In this document: positions 1 to 6,445 of the stretch, piece by piece
How the letters are laid out: each line of letters opens with the position of its first letter
Numbering within the stretch: the stretch's first letter is position 1
Assembly: GCA_937898535.1 (NCBI GenBank)
Contig: CALDKP010000361.1
Location: 1-7,375 of the forward strand
Length of the DNA stretch: 7,375 nt
Source of the DNA: an uncultured Sphingomonadales bacterium
GTDB lineage: Bacteria > Pseudomonadota > Alphaproteobacteria > Sphingomonadales > Sphingomonadaceae
Direction of reading: 5' to 3'
Program-made: the position numbers and the translations under genes
Notes under the pieces: model-generated
The model's input: the letters and a program-made list of their open reading frames with translations, nothing else
What the model was told of the DNA's origin: nothing
Database searches by the model: none

Positions 1-176
1 ACGTTGAGATCGTCGATCAATGCAACATCCGTCTGCCAGCATCTGAGTGCTGCCAGACTTTGTTCAGGTTCCATTTCGTCAAACTGGAGCGCAAGCTGCG
101 GATGATCCTTGGCCAGCGCCCGGATCGTGCCGGGGATCACGGCTGCCGCGACCGACGGGAAGGCCGCAACGCGGAA
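1..176 (-). other. LysR-type effector-binding domain start fused in frame to tolB
   Basis: Residues about 377-434 of the tolB frame read FRVAAFPSVAAAVIPG, then a helix with a HPQLALQF strand, then EMEPEQSLAAL and TDVALIDDLN. This is the usual opening of a LysR-type regulator substrate-binding domain (PBP2-like fold): first strand 'xRVAAFPS', helix containing 'P..L..L...HP.L', second strand, 'E.EPE.SL.AL..g..D.AlvD'. Ordinary TolB would continue here with 'xIGVM...GxxxxLT', then a WQDE..P.W.PNGR blade and an FFR segment; none of these is present. The LysR helix-turn-helix is absent, so only the ligand-binding module is joined. The switch falls within GDFRVA (375-380), a stretch compatible with both families. 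It could be a real fusion, a rearrangement that broke tolB, or an assembly chimera. The LysR resemblance is pattern recognition from sequence and was not searched. Confidence 0.75.
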
Positions 177-1304
177 ATCGCCCGCAATGCGGGTATAGGC
201 AATAAGGTCCGCCCGTGGGCTCCATTCGGGGGTCGCGTACCGCCCCGAACCAAAGCTGATCCGCCGTTGATTGGATCCATCAGCGTTCATAACATAAATC
301 TGCTGGCTCCCCGACCGGTCACTTTCAAATACAATCTGGCGACCATCGGGGGAGAAGCTTCCGCCGACATCGATGCTGGGGGACGTTGTCAGCTTAACGG
401 GCGTACCGCTGCCGCTTGCCGAAATCTTGTAGATGTCGGTGTTCCCCGCAACCGCCATGGAATATAATATGGTCTGCCCATCGGGCGACCAGCGCGGGGC
501 AAAGGTCGGGTTGCGCGATTGCGTAATCAACCGCTGCCGACCCGCATCAATATCATAGACATAGATGCGTGGATTGCCGTCGACATAGGACAGATACAGG
601 ATCGATTTATAGTTGGGCGAGAAACGCGGCGTCAGCGCCGTTGACTGGCCATTGGTAATGAAACGGTGGTTTGCGCCATCTGAATCCATGATCGCCAGGC
701 GTTTGACGCGTTTGCCCTTCGGCCCGGTTTCGGCAATGTACGCAATGCGGCTGTCAAAGAATGGCAGCTCTCCAGTCAACTTCGCATAGATTGCATCGGC
801 ACATTTGTGCGCGGCCCTGCGCCATTCGCGCGGCGGCACGTTGAAACCAAGGCGGGTGGTTTCATTGCCAAAGCCGACGTCATACAAATAACAGCCAACC
901 GTCAGATTGCCGTCGCCGCCAACGCGGACAAAACCCTGCACCAATTGCTCGACCGTGCGGCCTTTCCAATAATCAAATTGCGGCGCCGTAACCTCAAGCA
1001 AGGCGATGGCACGCAGGCCATTGGGCCCTTGCGTTTCAAACACACCCGATGCGCGTAAGTCGGACGAGATGACTTCGGCGATTTGACGGCCAAGTGCTGC
1101 ACTGTTGCCGGCCGGTGTATCGGCAGGGGCGGGGGCCACAAGTGCAGGCACGGCAATGGAGCGTGTTTTGGATGTGTCGAACTCCACCAGTTCTGGCTCA
1201 TCTGCGGCAGGCGCAGGCGGCGGGGTTTGCGCGATGACGCTTTGACTGCCGACGATCAGAAGCAGGAAAGAAGCGAGCTTCCGGTAAAATGAGACGGATG
1301 TCAT
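1..1304 (-). CDS. tolB: TolB, 3'-partial, with an in-frame LysR-like C-terminal segment
   Basis: This is the periplasmic TolB component of Tol-Pal, which binds Pal and TolA and supports outer-membrane constriction at division. The frame is open from the ATG at 1304 to base 1 (434 complete codons, no stop). Residues 1-25 form a signal peptide (basic RK, hydrophobic LLLIV core, cleavage likely after VIA25). Residues about 40-175 form the TolB N-terminal domain. From about 180 there are beta-propeller repeats with typical signatures: PRFSPNYKSILYLS (227-240), PRWSPDGQTILYS (270-282), GSFSPDGRQIVFESDR (315-330) and PEWSPRADLIAYT (359-371). The start at 1304 is chosen because AAAGGA (1319-1314) lies 9 nt upstream; the in-frame ATG at 1313 abuts that site. 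The gene begins 13 nt after tolA. Beyond about residue 379 the sequence resembles a LysR effector domain instead of the last TolB blades. TolB identity is certain up to there; the tail is anomalous. Confidence 0.93.
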   Translation of the reverse strand, partial: MTSVSFYRKLASFLLLIVGSQSVIAQTPPPAPAADEPELVEFDTSKTRSIAVPALVAPAPADTPAGNSAALGRQIAEVISSDLRASGVFETQGPNGLRAIALLEVTAPQFDYWKGRTVEQLVQGFVRVGGDGNLTVGCYLYDVGFGNETTRLGFNVPPREWRRAAHKCADAIYAKLTGELPFFDSRIAYIAETGPKGKRVKRLAIMDSDGANHRFITNGQSTALTPRFSPNYKSILYLSYVDGNPRIYVYDIDAGRQRLITQSRNPTFAPRWSPDGQTILYSMAVAGNTDIYKISASGSGTPVKLTTSPSIDVGGSFSPDGRQIVFESDRSGSQQIYVMNADGSNQRRISFGSGRYATPEWSPRADLIAYTRIAGDFRVAAFPSVAAAVIPGTIRALAKDHPQLALQFDEMEPEQSLAALRCWQTDVALIDDLN

Positions 1305-1317
1305 ATGGTTCATTCCT

Positions 1318-2154
1318 TTATCCCGTGGCGCGCAAGCGAAGCGTGTGGGTTTTCCAGACGTCATGATATTCGGGGTCAAGCCCGTCATAGGGGGATGCCG
1401 CGCGCACCGCTTGCAAGATGCAGTCCTTTAACGGCCCAGCCTGTGGTTGGTTGCTGTCGGTCACGCCGACCTGCTTGTCAAAGCGCACCGACGTAAGCTT
1501 GCCCGATGGATCAAGGCTGAGCGTGACGAATGTCTCGATTTTGTTGATGTCGATACCCGACGGCGCGCATGCCCGAACACGGCTGCGGATTTGGCCAGCG
1601 ATACTGATGCCGACTGACCGGCGCACTTCCGCGGCAGTCTTGGTGGCAGGTGTGCCAACGGCTTTGCCAGCGCCCGGTGCCTTGCCGATATTGCTGATGC
1701 TGTCTTCGAAACTGCGGCTAAGCCCGCCGGGCTTGGCTGGCGTCGTCCCTTTGCCGCTCGTGGCGGCTGCTTTGTCCGTTTTCGGCGGCGTGGCAGCGGT
1801 CTTCACCGGCTCTTTCTTGGCCGCAACCTTCGCAACGGGCGGCGCAGTGTCCGGCTTTGTGGGCTTCTGCACTGGCTTGGCCACTGGCTTTTCGATTTGC
1901 ATCACCGGCGTTGGGGCAGGTGGCGGTTCGCTTGGCGCGGTGTCCCCAGCGGCCGGTGGCGCGGATTCTTCTTGGATCGCATCGGGCGCAGTCGAGACAT
2001 CGGCAATTTCACCCACCAGCGAAACCGAAATCGATTCCTGCTTTTTAACGGTGTCCGCGGATGCCAAAAGACCCAGGCCAAATGCGCCCAGTAATATGAC
2101 ATGGCCGCCAATCGCAGCGCCCAGTCCGACTTTCTCGACCCGATCCATCGCCAT
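1318..2154 (-). CDS. tolA: TolA, periplasm-spanning Tol-Pal protein
   Basis: TolA links the TolQR motor in the inner membrane to TolB and Pal at the outer membrane. The 278-residue protein has a single N-terminal membrane anchor (about 10-31, GLGAAIGGHVILLGAFGLGLL). A long low-complexity linker rich in Pro, Ala, Lys and Thr follows (about 55-170), with runs such as KPVAKPVQKPTKP. The compact C-terminal TonB/TolA-like domain is at about 175-278. That domain has two cysteines, C196 and C245, placed as in the disulfide pair typical of TolA C-terminal domains, and an ETFVTLSLDPSGKLTSVRF strand pair (207-225). The linker is shorter than in E. coli TolA and Pro-rich rather than a long Ala/Lys/Glu helix, which is common in alphaproteobacteria. 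It lies 4 nt after tolR and 13 nt before tolB. A second in-frame ATG at 2148 is an equally possible start. TonB-like architecture alone would be ambiguous, but the position between tolR and tolB settles TolA. Confidence 0.92.
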   Translation of the reverse strand: MAMDRVEKVGLGAAIGGHVILLGAFGLGLLASADTVKKQESISVSLVGEIADVSTAPDAIQEESAPPAAGDTAPSEPPPAPTPVMQIEKPVAKPVQKPTKPDTAPPVAKVAAKKEPVKTAATPPKTDKAAATSGKGTTPAKPGGLSRSFEDSISNIGKAPGAGKAVGTPATKTAAEVRRSVGISIAGQIRSRVRACAPSGIDINKIETFVTLSLDPSGKLTSVRFDKQVGVTDSNQPQAGPLKDCILQAVRAASPYDGLDPEYHDVWKTHTLRLRATG

Positions 2155-2158
2155 CTCG

Positions 2159-2620
2159 TTAGTTTTCGCCAGATGAACCTGTGGTGACCAAGCTCACGCT
2201 ATTCAGTCCTGCACGGTTCAGTTCGCCCATCACGCGCATCATTTGGCCATAGCTGATCGACGTATCCCCGCGCAGCATGATCTGGCGTGGCTTTGCTGCG
2301 TCTTGCGCGCCGGCAATTTCTTCAAGCCGCGCTGGCAGCTCACTGGGTGCCACTTGCGTGCCGTCGATAAAGGTCGTGCCGGATTGATCGATCGCAATCT
2401 CGATGGGCTCCTGCGGCTGATCAAGCGCATTGGCGCGGCTTTCGGGAAGCTCAACTGGAACACCCGTGACCAGCAATGGCGCAGTGACCATGAAGATGAT
2501 CAACAGAACGAGCATGACATCGACAAAGGGCGTGACGTTGATGTCGGCCATAGGCGCACGCTGGCCACCGCGACGCCTGCCGCGGCCACCGCTTCGACCC
2601 GAAGACGTGTTCATGGCCAT
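2159..2620 (-). CDS. tolR: TolR, ExbD/TolR-family motor subunit
   Basis: TolR is the inner-membrane stator or rotor partner of TolQ, using the proton gradient to energise TolA. The 153-residue product has an Arg/Gly-rich cytoplasmic N-terminus (about 1-22, GGRGRRRGGQR). It then has the family signature ADINVTPFVDVMLVLLIIFM (25-44) opening the single membrane helix (about 32-52). D34 is the conserved proton-pathway aspartate of the ExbD/TolR family (E. coli TolR D23). The periplasmic domain (about 55-150) contains the expected strands and RQIMLRGDTSISYGQMMRVM (112-131). It begins 2 nt after the tolQ stop and ends 4 nt before tolA, so translation is probably coupled. There is no strong Shine-Dalgarno site, and an ATG two codons in (2614) is an alternative start. 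ExbD is the main alternative by family, but the tolQ and tolA neighbours rule it out. Confidence 0.95.
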   Translation of the reverse strand: MAMNTSSGRSGGRGRRRGGQRAPMADINVTPFVDVMLVLLIIFMVTAPLLVTGVPVELPESRANALDQPQEPIEIAIDQSGTTFIDGTQVAPSELPARLEEIAGAQDAAKPRQIMLRGDTSISYGQMMRVMGELNRAGLNSVSLVTTGSSGEN

Positions 2621-2622
2621 CG

Positions 2623-3315
2623 TTAAATCTCATGCTCCAACTCACGCGACAGCGTGCCGTGGAAACCGTCGGCAAAGCGGCCCATTCGGGCTTCATATTG
2701 GTTCAACTGGTGCGAAAAGCGGTTATAGGCGATGACTGCCGGAATAGCAGCAAACAGGCCAATGGCGGTCGCGAAAAGCGCCTCCGCAATGCCGGGCGCG
2801 ACGACGGCCAGGCTTGAGTTCTGCTCCGCTGCAATCGCGGCAAAGCTGCGCATGATGCCCCAGACGGTTCCGAACAGGCCAACGAACGGCGCAACAGATC
2901 CCGTGGTTGCAAGAAAGTTCAAACGGTTGGCCAAACGGTCGGTCTCTGCCGCAATCATTGCGTCCATCGCTGTCGACAGCCGCTCGCGCGTTCCGGCACG
3001 GTCAATGGTTTTGCCGTTGGTCGAGCGCCGCCATTCGGACATGCCTGCGGCAAACACCTTGGCGACGGGCAATGCGCTTTGACTATGTGTTTTGGCGAAA
3101 GCCGCGATGTCATTGCTTTCCCAAAATTCGCGTTCAAACTTCTCGCTCTGGCGGCTGATACCCGCCATTTTGATCGTGAAGCTGACGATGATTGTCCACG
3201 CCCAAATGCTGGCCAGCGCGAGGCCGATGATGACGGCCTTGACCACAAGGTCGGCGTCGAGAAACAGTTTAATCGGTGAAAAACCCACATTTTGGGTCGC
3301 GATGAGCATGTCCAT
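2623..3315 (-). CDS. tolQ: TolQ, MotA/TolQ/ExbB proton-channel protein
   Basis: TolQ is the three-helix inner-membrane proton-channel subunit that forms the Tol motor with TolR. Residue numbers here count from the upstream ATG at 3321. TM1 is at about 25-48 (LVVKAVIIGLALASIWAW). A cytoplasmic loop spans about 50-135. TM2 is at about 136-160 with the hallmark VAPFVGLFGTVWGIM (143-157), and TM3 at about 174-198 with APGIAEALFATAIGLFAAIP (175-194). T152 and T185 sit where the pore-lining threonines of TolQ are found. Total length (230-232 residues) is normal. The start at 3315 is preferred because AGGA (3324-3321), overlapping the ybgC stop, is 5 nt from it; the ATG at 3321 shares its first base with that site, and a third ATG lies at 3309. 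It follows ybgC and precedes tolR by 2 nt. Confidence 0.95.
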   Translation of the reverse strand: MDMLIATQNVGFSPIKLFLDADLVVKAVIIGLALASIWAWTIIVSFTIKMAGISRQSEKFEREFWESNDIAAFAKTHSQSALPVAKVFAAGMSEWRRSTNGKTIDRAGTRERLSTAMDAMIAAETDRLANRLNFLATTGSVAPFVGLFGTVWGIMRSFAAIAAEQNSSLAVVAPGIAEALFATAIGLFAAIPAVIAYNRFSHQLNQYEARMGRFADGFHGTLSRELEHEI

Positions 3316-3322
3316 TATCATC

Positions 3323-3775
3323 CTATTCTGCCTGTCGGTTTATGATGGGTTGAAACGCCGCAACCCAATGCGCGGGTTGTCGGCGGGGCTTGCCGTCGGG
3401 TGAAACAAAGGCAGCAGTCACCCGCGCCTCGGTGAGTATTTCGTCGCCGCGCATGACTGTTTGATGAATGCCGCAACTTGCCGCGCGCACGGCCTCAACT
3501 GTGCTGATAACAACCAGAGCATCGTCAAAATGGGCGGGGCGTCGATATTTGATGTTCATTTCGGTGACCGCATAGGCGCCTTGGCCGTCCGCATGCACGC
3601 TTCGCTGGTCAATGCCGACGCAGGCCAGCATGTCCGAACGTGCGCGCTCCATGAAATGCAGATAGCGCGCATGATAGACCACACCCGAAAAATCGGTGTC
3701 CTCAAAATAGACCCGAACAGCAAACAGATGCTGCGTGCCGTCGAAATGGCCTTGATAAGGGATTGGCATGGGCAT
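3323..3775 (-). CDS. ybgC: YbgC, tol-pal-associated acyl-CoA thioesterase
   Basis: This is a single-domain hotdog-fold acyl-CoA thioesterase of the 4-hydroxybenzoyl-CoA thioesterase/YbgC family, cytoplasmic and usually the first gene of the tol-pal cluster. The 150-residue product has the family active-site segment RVYFEDTDFSGVVYHARYL (21-39). Its second aspartate (D28) aligns with the catalytic Asp of the family, and H35 and E43 (in HFMERAR) are the usual conserved followers. The middle strands (Y68-YRRPAHFDD) and the C-terminal AFVSPDGKPRR complete the fold. Its exact physiological substrate is not settled in the family; a link to phospholipid metabolism has been proposed. The gene ends 7 nt before the preferred tolQ start. 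In-frame ATGs at 3775 and 3769 are both possible; neither has a strong ribosome-binding site. The 90 nt upstream (3776-3865) separate it from ruvB and contain no obvious terminator or strong promoter. Confidence 0.93.
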   Translation of the reverse strand: MPMPIPYQGHFDGTQHLFAVRVYFEDTDFSGVVYHARYLHFMERARSDMLACVGIDQRSVHADGQGAYAVTEMNIKYRRPAHFDDALVVISTVEAVRAASCGIHQTVMRGDEILTEARVTAAFVSPDGKPRRQPAHWVAAFQPIINRQAE

Positions 3776-3865
3776 TGAGAAATTTGTTAACCATTTTGGA
3801 GTCCGGCGGGAAGGCTTTTTAAATGACGTTCGCGCAATTGGTCGCCTTAGGGACTCGGCGCATCG
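3776..3865. other. ruvB-ybgC intergenic spacer
   Basis: These 90 nt are the only break between the ruv and tol genes. They are more AT-rich than their surroundings on the ybgC side (AAATTTGTTAACC). I see no hairpin followed by a T-run on the minus strand, so no intrinsic terminator for ruvB, and no good -35/-10 pair for ybgC. The tol promoter may be here in a form I cannot recognise, or transcription may continue from ruvB. Confidence 0.4.
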
Positions 3866-4891
3866 CTATGTATCAAATAATCCGTCCTGCGATCCTGCTG
3901 GCGGGTTGAGGCCAAGATGCTTCCAACCCGGCGCGTTGAGGCAACGGCCCCGTGCTGTGCGGGCGATAAGGCCGAGTTGCAGCAAATAAGGTTCAACGAC
4001 ATCCTCAATGGTGTCGCGTGGCTCAGACAGGCCAGCGGCCAACGCTTCGACGCCGACGGGCCCGCCGCGGTAAATGTCGGCGATCATGTGTAGATAGCGC
4101 CGGTCCATTGCGTCAAGGCCGAGTGCATCAACCTCCAACCGGTTGAGCGCGCTATCAGCGATTTTTGCGGTGACGACGAGTTCGCCTGCGACATTGGCGA
4201 AGTCACGGACGCGGCGCAGCAAGCGACCGGCGATCCGCGGCGTGCCGCGTGCGCGCTTCGCAATCTCGTTCGCGCCATCGGGCGCAATGCCAAGATCCAG
4301 CAAGCGCGCGGCGCGGGTCACCACCAACTCAAGCTCGCTATGCGTGTAGAAATTGAGCCGCACCGGAATGCCAAAGCGGTCACGCAAGGGCGTGGTCAGC
4401 AAACCCTGCCGCGTGGTCGCACCGACCAGCGTAAATGCAGGCAAATCAATCCGCACGGACCGCGCCGATGGCCCTTCGCCAATCATGATATCCAGCGCAC
4501 GGTCTTCCATCGCGGGGTAGAGGATTTCCTCAACCACGGGGCTGAGCCGGTGGATTTCGTCAATGAACAGGACGTCGCCATCCTCCAAATTGGTGAGCAA
4601 CGCCGCCAGATCGCCGGATTTGGCGATGACCGGGCCAGATGTTGCGCGGAAACCGACGCCCATTTCCTTGGCCACAATCTGCGCCAGCGTTGTCTTGCCA
4701 AGTCCGGGCGGGCCAAAGAACAATACATGGTCCAACGGCTGCCCGCGTCCCTTTGCGGCTTCAATAAACACGCGCAAATTATCGCGCGCGGCCGCTTGCC
4801 CGATAAACTCGGCAAGCGTTTTGGGACGCAGCGCGGCGTCGATATCTTCCGGCCTTTTGTCCGGCGTGGTGAGGCGGTCGTCGTCAGTCAT
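3866..4891 (-). CDS. ruvB: RuvB, Holliday junction branch-migration ATPase
   Basis: RuvB is the hexameric AAA+ helicase motor that, loaded by RuvA, pulls DNA through the Holliday junction during recombinational repair. At 341 residues it is full length. Visible motifs are Walker [10 protein letters not shown] (60-68), Walker [11 protein letters not shown] (107-116), sensor 1 [11 protein letters not shown] (155-165), the arginine-finger segment PLRDRFG (168-174, R170), and sensor 2 [16 protein letters not shown] (215-230). The C-terminal winged-helix DNA-binding domain (about 255-335) contains [12 protein letters not shown] and RTARGR. The ATG at 4891 lies inside the end of the GFA gene, giving an 8-nt overlap (ATGACTGA), so translation is likely coupled. 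Expression probably comes from the LexA-controlled region upstream of ruvA. Nothing essential is missing. Confidence 0.98.
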   Translation of the reverse strand: MTDDDRLTTPDKRPEDIDAALRPKTLAEFIGQAAARDNLRVFIEAAKGRGQPLDHVLFFGPPGLGKTTLAQIVAKEMGVGFRATSGPVIAKSGDLAALLTNLEDGDVLFIDEIHRLSPVVEEILYPAMEDRALDIMIGEGPSARSVRIDLPAFTLVGATTRQGLLTTPLRDRFGIPVRLNFYTHSELELVVTRAARLLDLGIAPDGANEIAKRARGTPRIAGRLLRRVRDFANVAGELVVTAKIADSALNRLEVDALGLDAMDRRYLHMIADIYRGGPVGVEALAAGLSEPRDTIEDVVEPYLLQLGLIARTARGRCLNAPGWKHLGLNPPAGSQDGLFDT

Positions 4892-5279
4892 AATGTTCGA
4901 TACCGTCGCCCTTGATGGTCACCCAAGGGTGCTTGCGCCCCTCCCACACCGAATAATGCGGCTGGGGAAAATCCGGGTCTGCAAATGCGCCGGTGGGAAT
5001 GGCGAATAGGTCGCGATCCGGTAGCGCGTGATACCACAAGGTCGCGCCGCAGGTCGGGCAGAAATGGAAGCTGGCCGCGTTGCCGCTGTCGCCGATATGT
5101 TCGTAAGCTGTGTGTTCGCCTCTGACGGCCACAGCGTCAGCGGGGAAGCGCGCCTGTGCCGCAAACACTGATCCGCTGCGTTTCTGGCAATCGAGGCAAT
5201 GGCATACGGACACACGCACAGGTTCGCCAGTGCAAATGGCGGAAAGCTGACCGCAGCGGCAGGACGCGGTGCGGGTCAC
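4884..5279 (-). CDS. GFA/CENP-V-fold zinc protein between ruvA and ruvB
   Basis: This 131-residue protein belongs to the family of glutathione-dependent formaldehyde-activating enzyme (Gfa, CENP-V fold). The zinc ligands are all visible: C7 and C9 (CRC), C26, C28 and C31 (CHCLDC), and C74 and C77 (CPTC). The typical [14 protein letters not shown] and [14 protein letters not shown] segments and a C-terminal [13 protein letters not shown] follow. Most members are uncharacterised; true formaldehyde activation was shown for few, so a substrate should not be assumed. The start is GTG at 5279, within the GTGA overlap with the ruvA stop, and its TGA overlaps the ruvB start by 8 nt. It is therefore embedded in the ruvAB transcription unit and probably co-induced with it. 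No genetic or structural feature visible here ties it to recombination. It is intact and compositionally like its neighbours. Confidence 0.9.
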   Translation of the reverse strand: MTRTASCRCGQLSAICTGEPVRVSVCHCLDCQKRSGSVFAAQARFPADAVAVRGEHTAYEHIGDSGNAASFHFCPTCGATLWYHALPDRDLFAIPTGAFADPDFPQPHYSVWEGRKHPWVTIKGDGIEHYD

Positions 5280-5884
5280 CGCGAAGCCCGCTTCAGCGCC
5301 AGCCGGACCAGCGCATCGAGCGTCGCGTCGGGGCCGAGTTCTTCGACTGCCTGCGCCACAGCATTTCCGGCCTCGCCGGGCTTGAAGCCCAAATTGGCAA
5401 GTGCGGACATCGCGTCTTGTGCATGGTTGCCGGCCGCTGCGCCCGTGGCCATCAGTTTCGCTCCGCCGCCGATGCCCGCGAGCGCGCCGACCTTGTCCTT
5501 CAATTCATTGACGATGCGGCTCGCAAGCTTGGGGCCAACGCCGTTTGCCCGCGCCACCATAGCCGCGTCGCCGCTGCCAATAGCGAGTGCGAGGTCGGCG
5601 GGTTCGATGGCAGACAATATCGCCAAGCCAACCTTGCCGCCAACGCCTTGCACGCCCGTCAGCAACCGGAACCAGTCGCGTTCTTCGCGCGTGGCAAAGC
5701 CGATGAGGCGCATGTCGTTTTCCGACACTTGCATTTCGGTGAATACGGTGGCGAAATCATCCGTCTTGCCCAACGCCGATAGCGTCCGCGCGCTTGCCTG
5801 CACCAGATAGCCGACGCCGTTGACGTCGATCACCAGATGGTCGACGCCCGTCTCATCAATGCGGCCATATAGCTTTGCGATCAT
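5276..5884 (-). CDS. ruvA: RuvA, Holliday junction-binding protein
   Basis: RuvA binds the four-way junction as a tetramer and recruits RuvB. The 202-residue protein shows three domains. An N-terminal OB-fold spans about 1-63 ([19 protein letters not shown]). Domain II has two helix-hairpin-helix motifs, [18 protein letters not shown] (74-91) and [20 protein letters not shown] (111-130). A low-complexity Gly/Ala linker spans about 134-153. The C-terminal RuvB-contacting three-helix domain is at about 154-200 ([16 protein letters not shown]). The acidic pin region reads VSENDMRL (53-60): E55 is kept, but the following position is Asn with Asp one residue later. ATG at 5884 is the start; no strong Shine-Dalgarno site is seen. 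The upstream gap has an SOS box. The stop overlaps the next gene's GTG by 4 nt. Confidence 0.97.
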   Translation of the reverse strand: MIAKLYGRIDETGVDHLVIDVNGVGYLVQASARTLSALGKTDDFATVFTEMQVSENDMRLIGFATREERDWFRLLTGVQGVGGKVGLAILSAIEPADLALAIGSGDAAMVARANGVGPKLASRIVNELKDKVGALAGIGGGAKLMATGAAAGNHAQDAMSALANLGFKPGEAGNAVAQAVEELGPDATLDALVRLALKRASR

Positions 5885-5927
5885 TATCGCGGGTTAGCTG
5901 TTCGTCACAAAATCGGCAAGCAAAAGA

Positions 5928-5942
5928 GAACATCGTGGGAAC
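5928..5942 (-). promoter_or_regulatory. LexA operator (alphaproteobacterial SOS box) of ruvA
   Basis: Read on the minus strand this is GTTCCCACGATGTTC, an exact GTTC-N7-GTTC match to the known alphaproteobacterial LexA operator. It lies in the 90-nt gap between ruvC and ruvA, its near edge 43 nt before the ruvA start codon, where LexA binding would block the promoter. No other exact GTTC-N7-GTTC was found on a manual scan of the window. I could not identify a convincing -35/-10 pair around it. The inference is that ruvA, the GFA gene and ruvB are induced by DNA damage. Confidence 0.8.
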
Positions 5943-5974
5943 AGAAAGTTTTTTTACACAGAGGCGTGAACCCA

Positions 5975-6445
5975 TCAACCCCTAAAGTGATGCGCATGGG
6001 TGATTGCGACCGCCAACGCATCGGCCGCGTCTGGCCCCGCCAGCTTAAGCCCCGGTAGCAGGATGCGGAGCATCGCTTGCACCTGCTCTTTTTCGGCCTT
6101 GCCCGTGCCAACAACGGATTTTTTCACCAACCGCGCGGCATATTCGGTGACGGGCGTGCGGTTGCGCGCTGCACCCAAAAGGACGACACCGCGCGCTTGA
6201 CCAAGCTTCAGCGTCGATTGCGGGTTTTTATTGACGAAGACCTCTTCCACCGCAGCGCAATCGGGTCGGAAATGGTCTAGCACGGCATGGAGCTTTTCAT
6301 CGAGCAAGACGAGCCGATTGGCCAAAGGCAGCTTGGCGTCGGTTACAATTTCGCCATTGTCGATATGCGAAAGACGGTTGCCTTCCTTGCGGATGACGCC
6401 CCAGCCGGTCGTGCCCAAGCCGGGGTCGAGACCGAGAATGATCAT
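5975..6445 (-). CDS. ruvC: RuvC, Holliday junction resolvase
   Basis: RuvC is the RNase H-fold endonuclease that cuts Holliday junctions symmetrically in concert with RuvAB. The 156-residue protein has all four acidic catalytic positions: D7 in [15 protein letters not shown]67 in AAVEEVF, and D139 and D142 in [14 protein letters not shown]. It also has the conserved [17 protein letters not shown] segment (70-86) and [21 protein letters not shown] (102-122). It is slightly shorter than E. coli RuvC (173), ending soon after the last helix; this is normal in the family. The ATG at 6445 overlaps the yebC stop in an ATGA, so the two genes are coupled. It lies upstream of the SOS box, so it should be expressed with yebC rather than under LexA control. 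Confidence 0.97.
   Translation of the reverse strand: MIILGLDPGLGTTGWGVIRKEGNRLSHIDNGEIVTDAKLPLANRLVLLDEKLHAVLDHFRPDCAAVEEVFVNKNPQSTLKLGQARGVVLLGAARNRTPVTEYAARLVKKSVVGTGKAEKEQVQAMLRILLPGLKLAGPDAADALAVAITHAHHFRG

Noticed and set aside
60..467. Plus-strand open frame of 135 codons in the tolB region
   Set aside because: The minus strand carries a clear TolB propeller here, and the plus-strand product has no recognisable features.
1305..1313. Upstream tolB start (ATG at 1313, adding MNH)
   Set aside because: The AAAGGA ribosome-binding site abuts this ATG, whereas it is correctly spaced for the ATG at 1304.
1418..2176. Plus-strand open frame of 252 codons opposite tolA
   Set aside because: It is antisense to the Pro/Ala-rich tolA linker. 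The Gly/Ala/Val-rich product is what the complement of such codons gives, and no family is recognisable.
2872..2895. A second possible SOS box (GAAC...GAAC) inside tolQ
   Set aside because: The half-sites are separated by 8 nt rather than 7, and the site lies well within a coding region.
3799..3856. Inverted repeat GAGTCC...GGACTC in the ruvB-ybgC spacer as a terminator stem
   Set aside because: Arms of 6 bp around a 46-nt loop with no following T-run are unlikely to form a terminator; probably chance.
4340..4915. Plus-strand open frame of 191 codons opposite ruvB
   Set aside because: It is a shadow of the strongly conserved ruvB gene, with no domain or plausible start context.
5156..5810. 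Two long plus-strand open frames opposite ruvA and the GFA gene
   Set aside because: Both are antisense to intact, fully recognised genes; GC-rich codon bias leaves such frames open.
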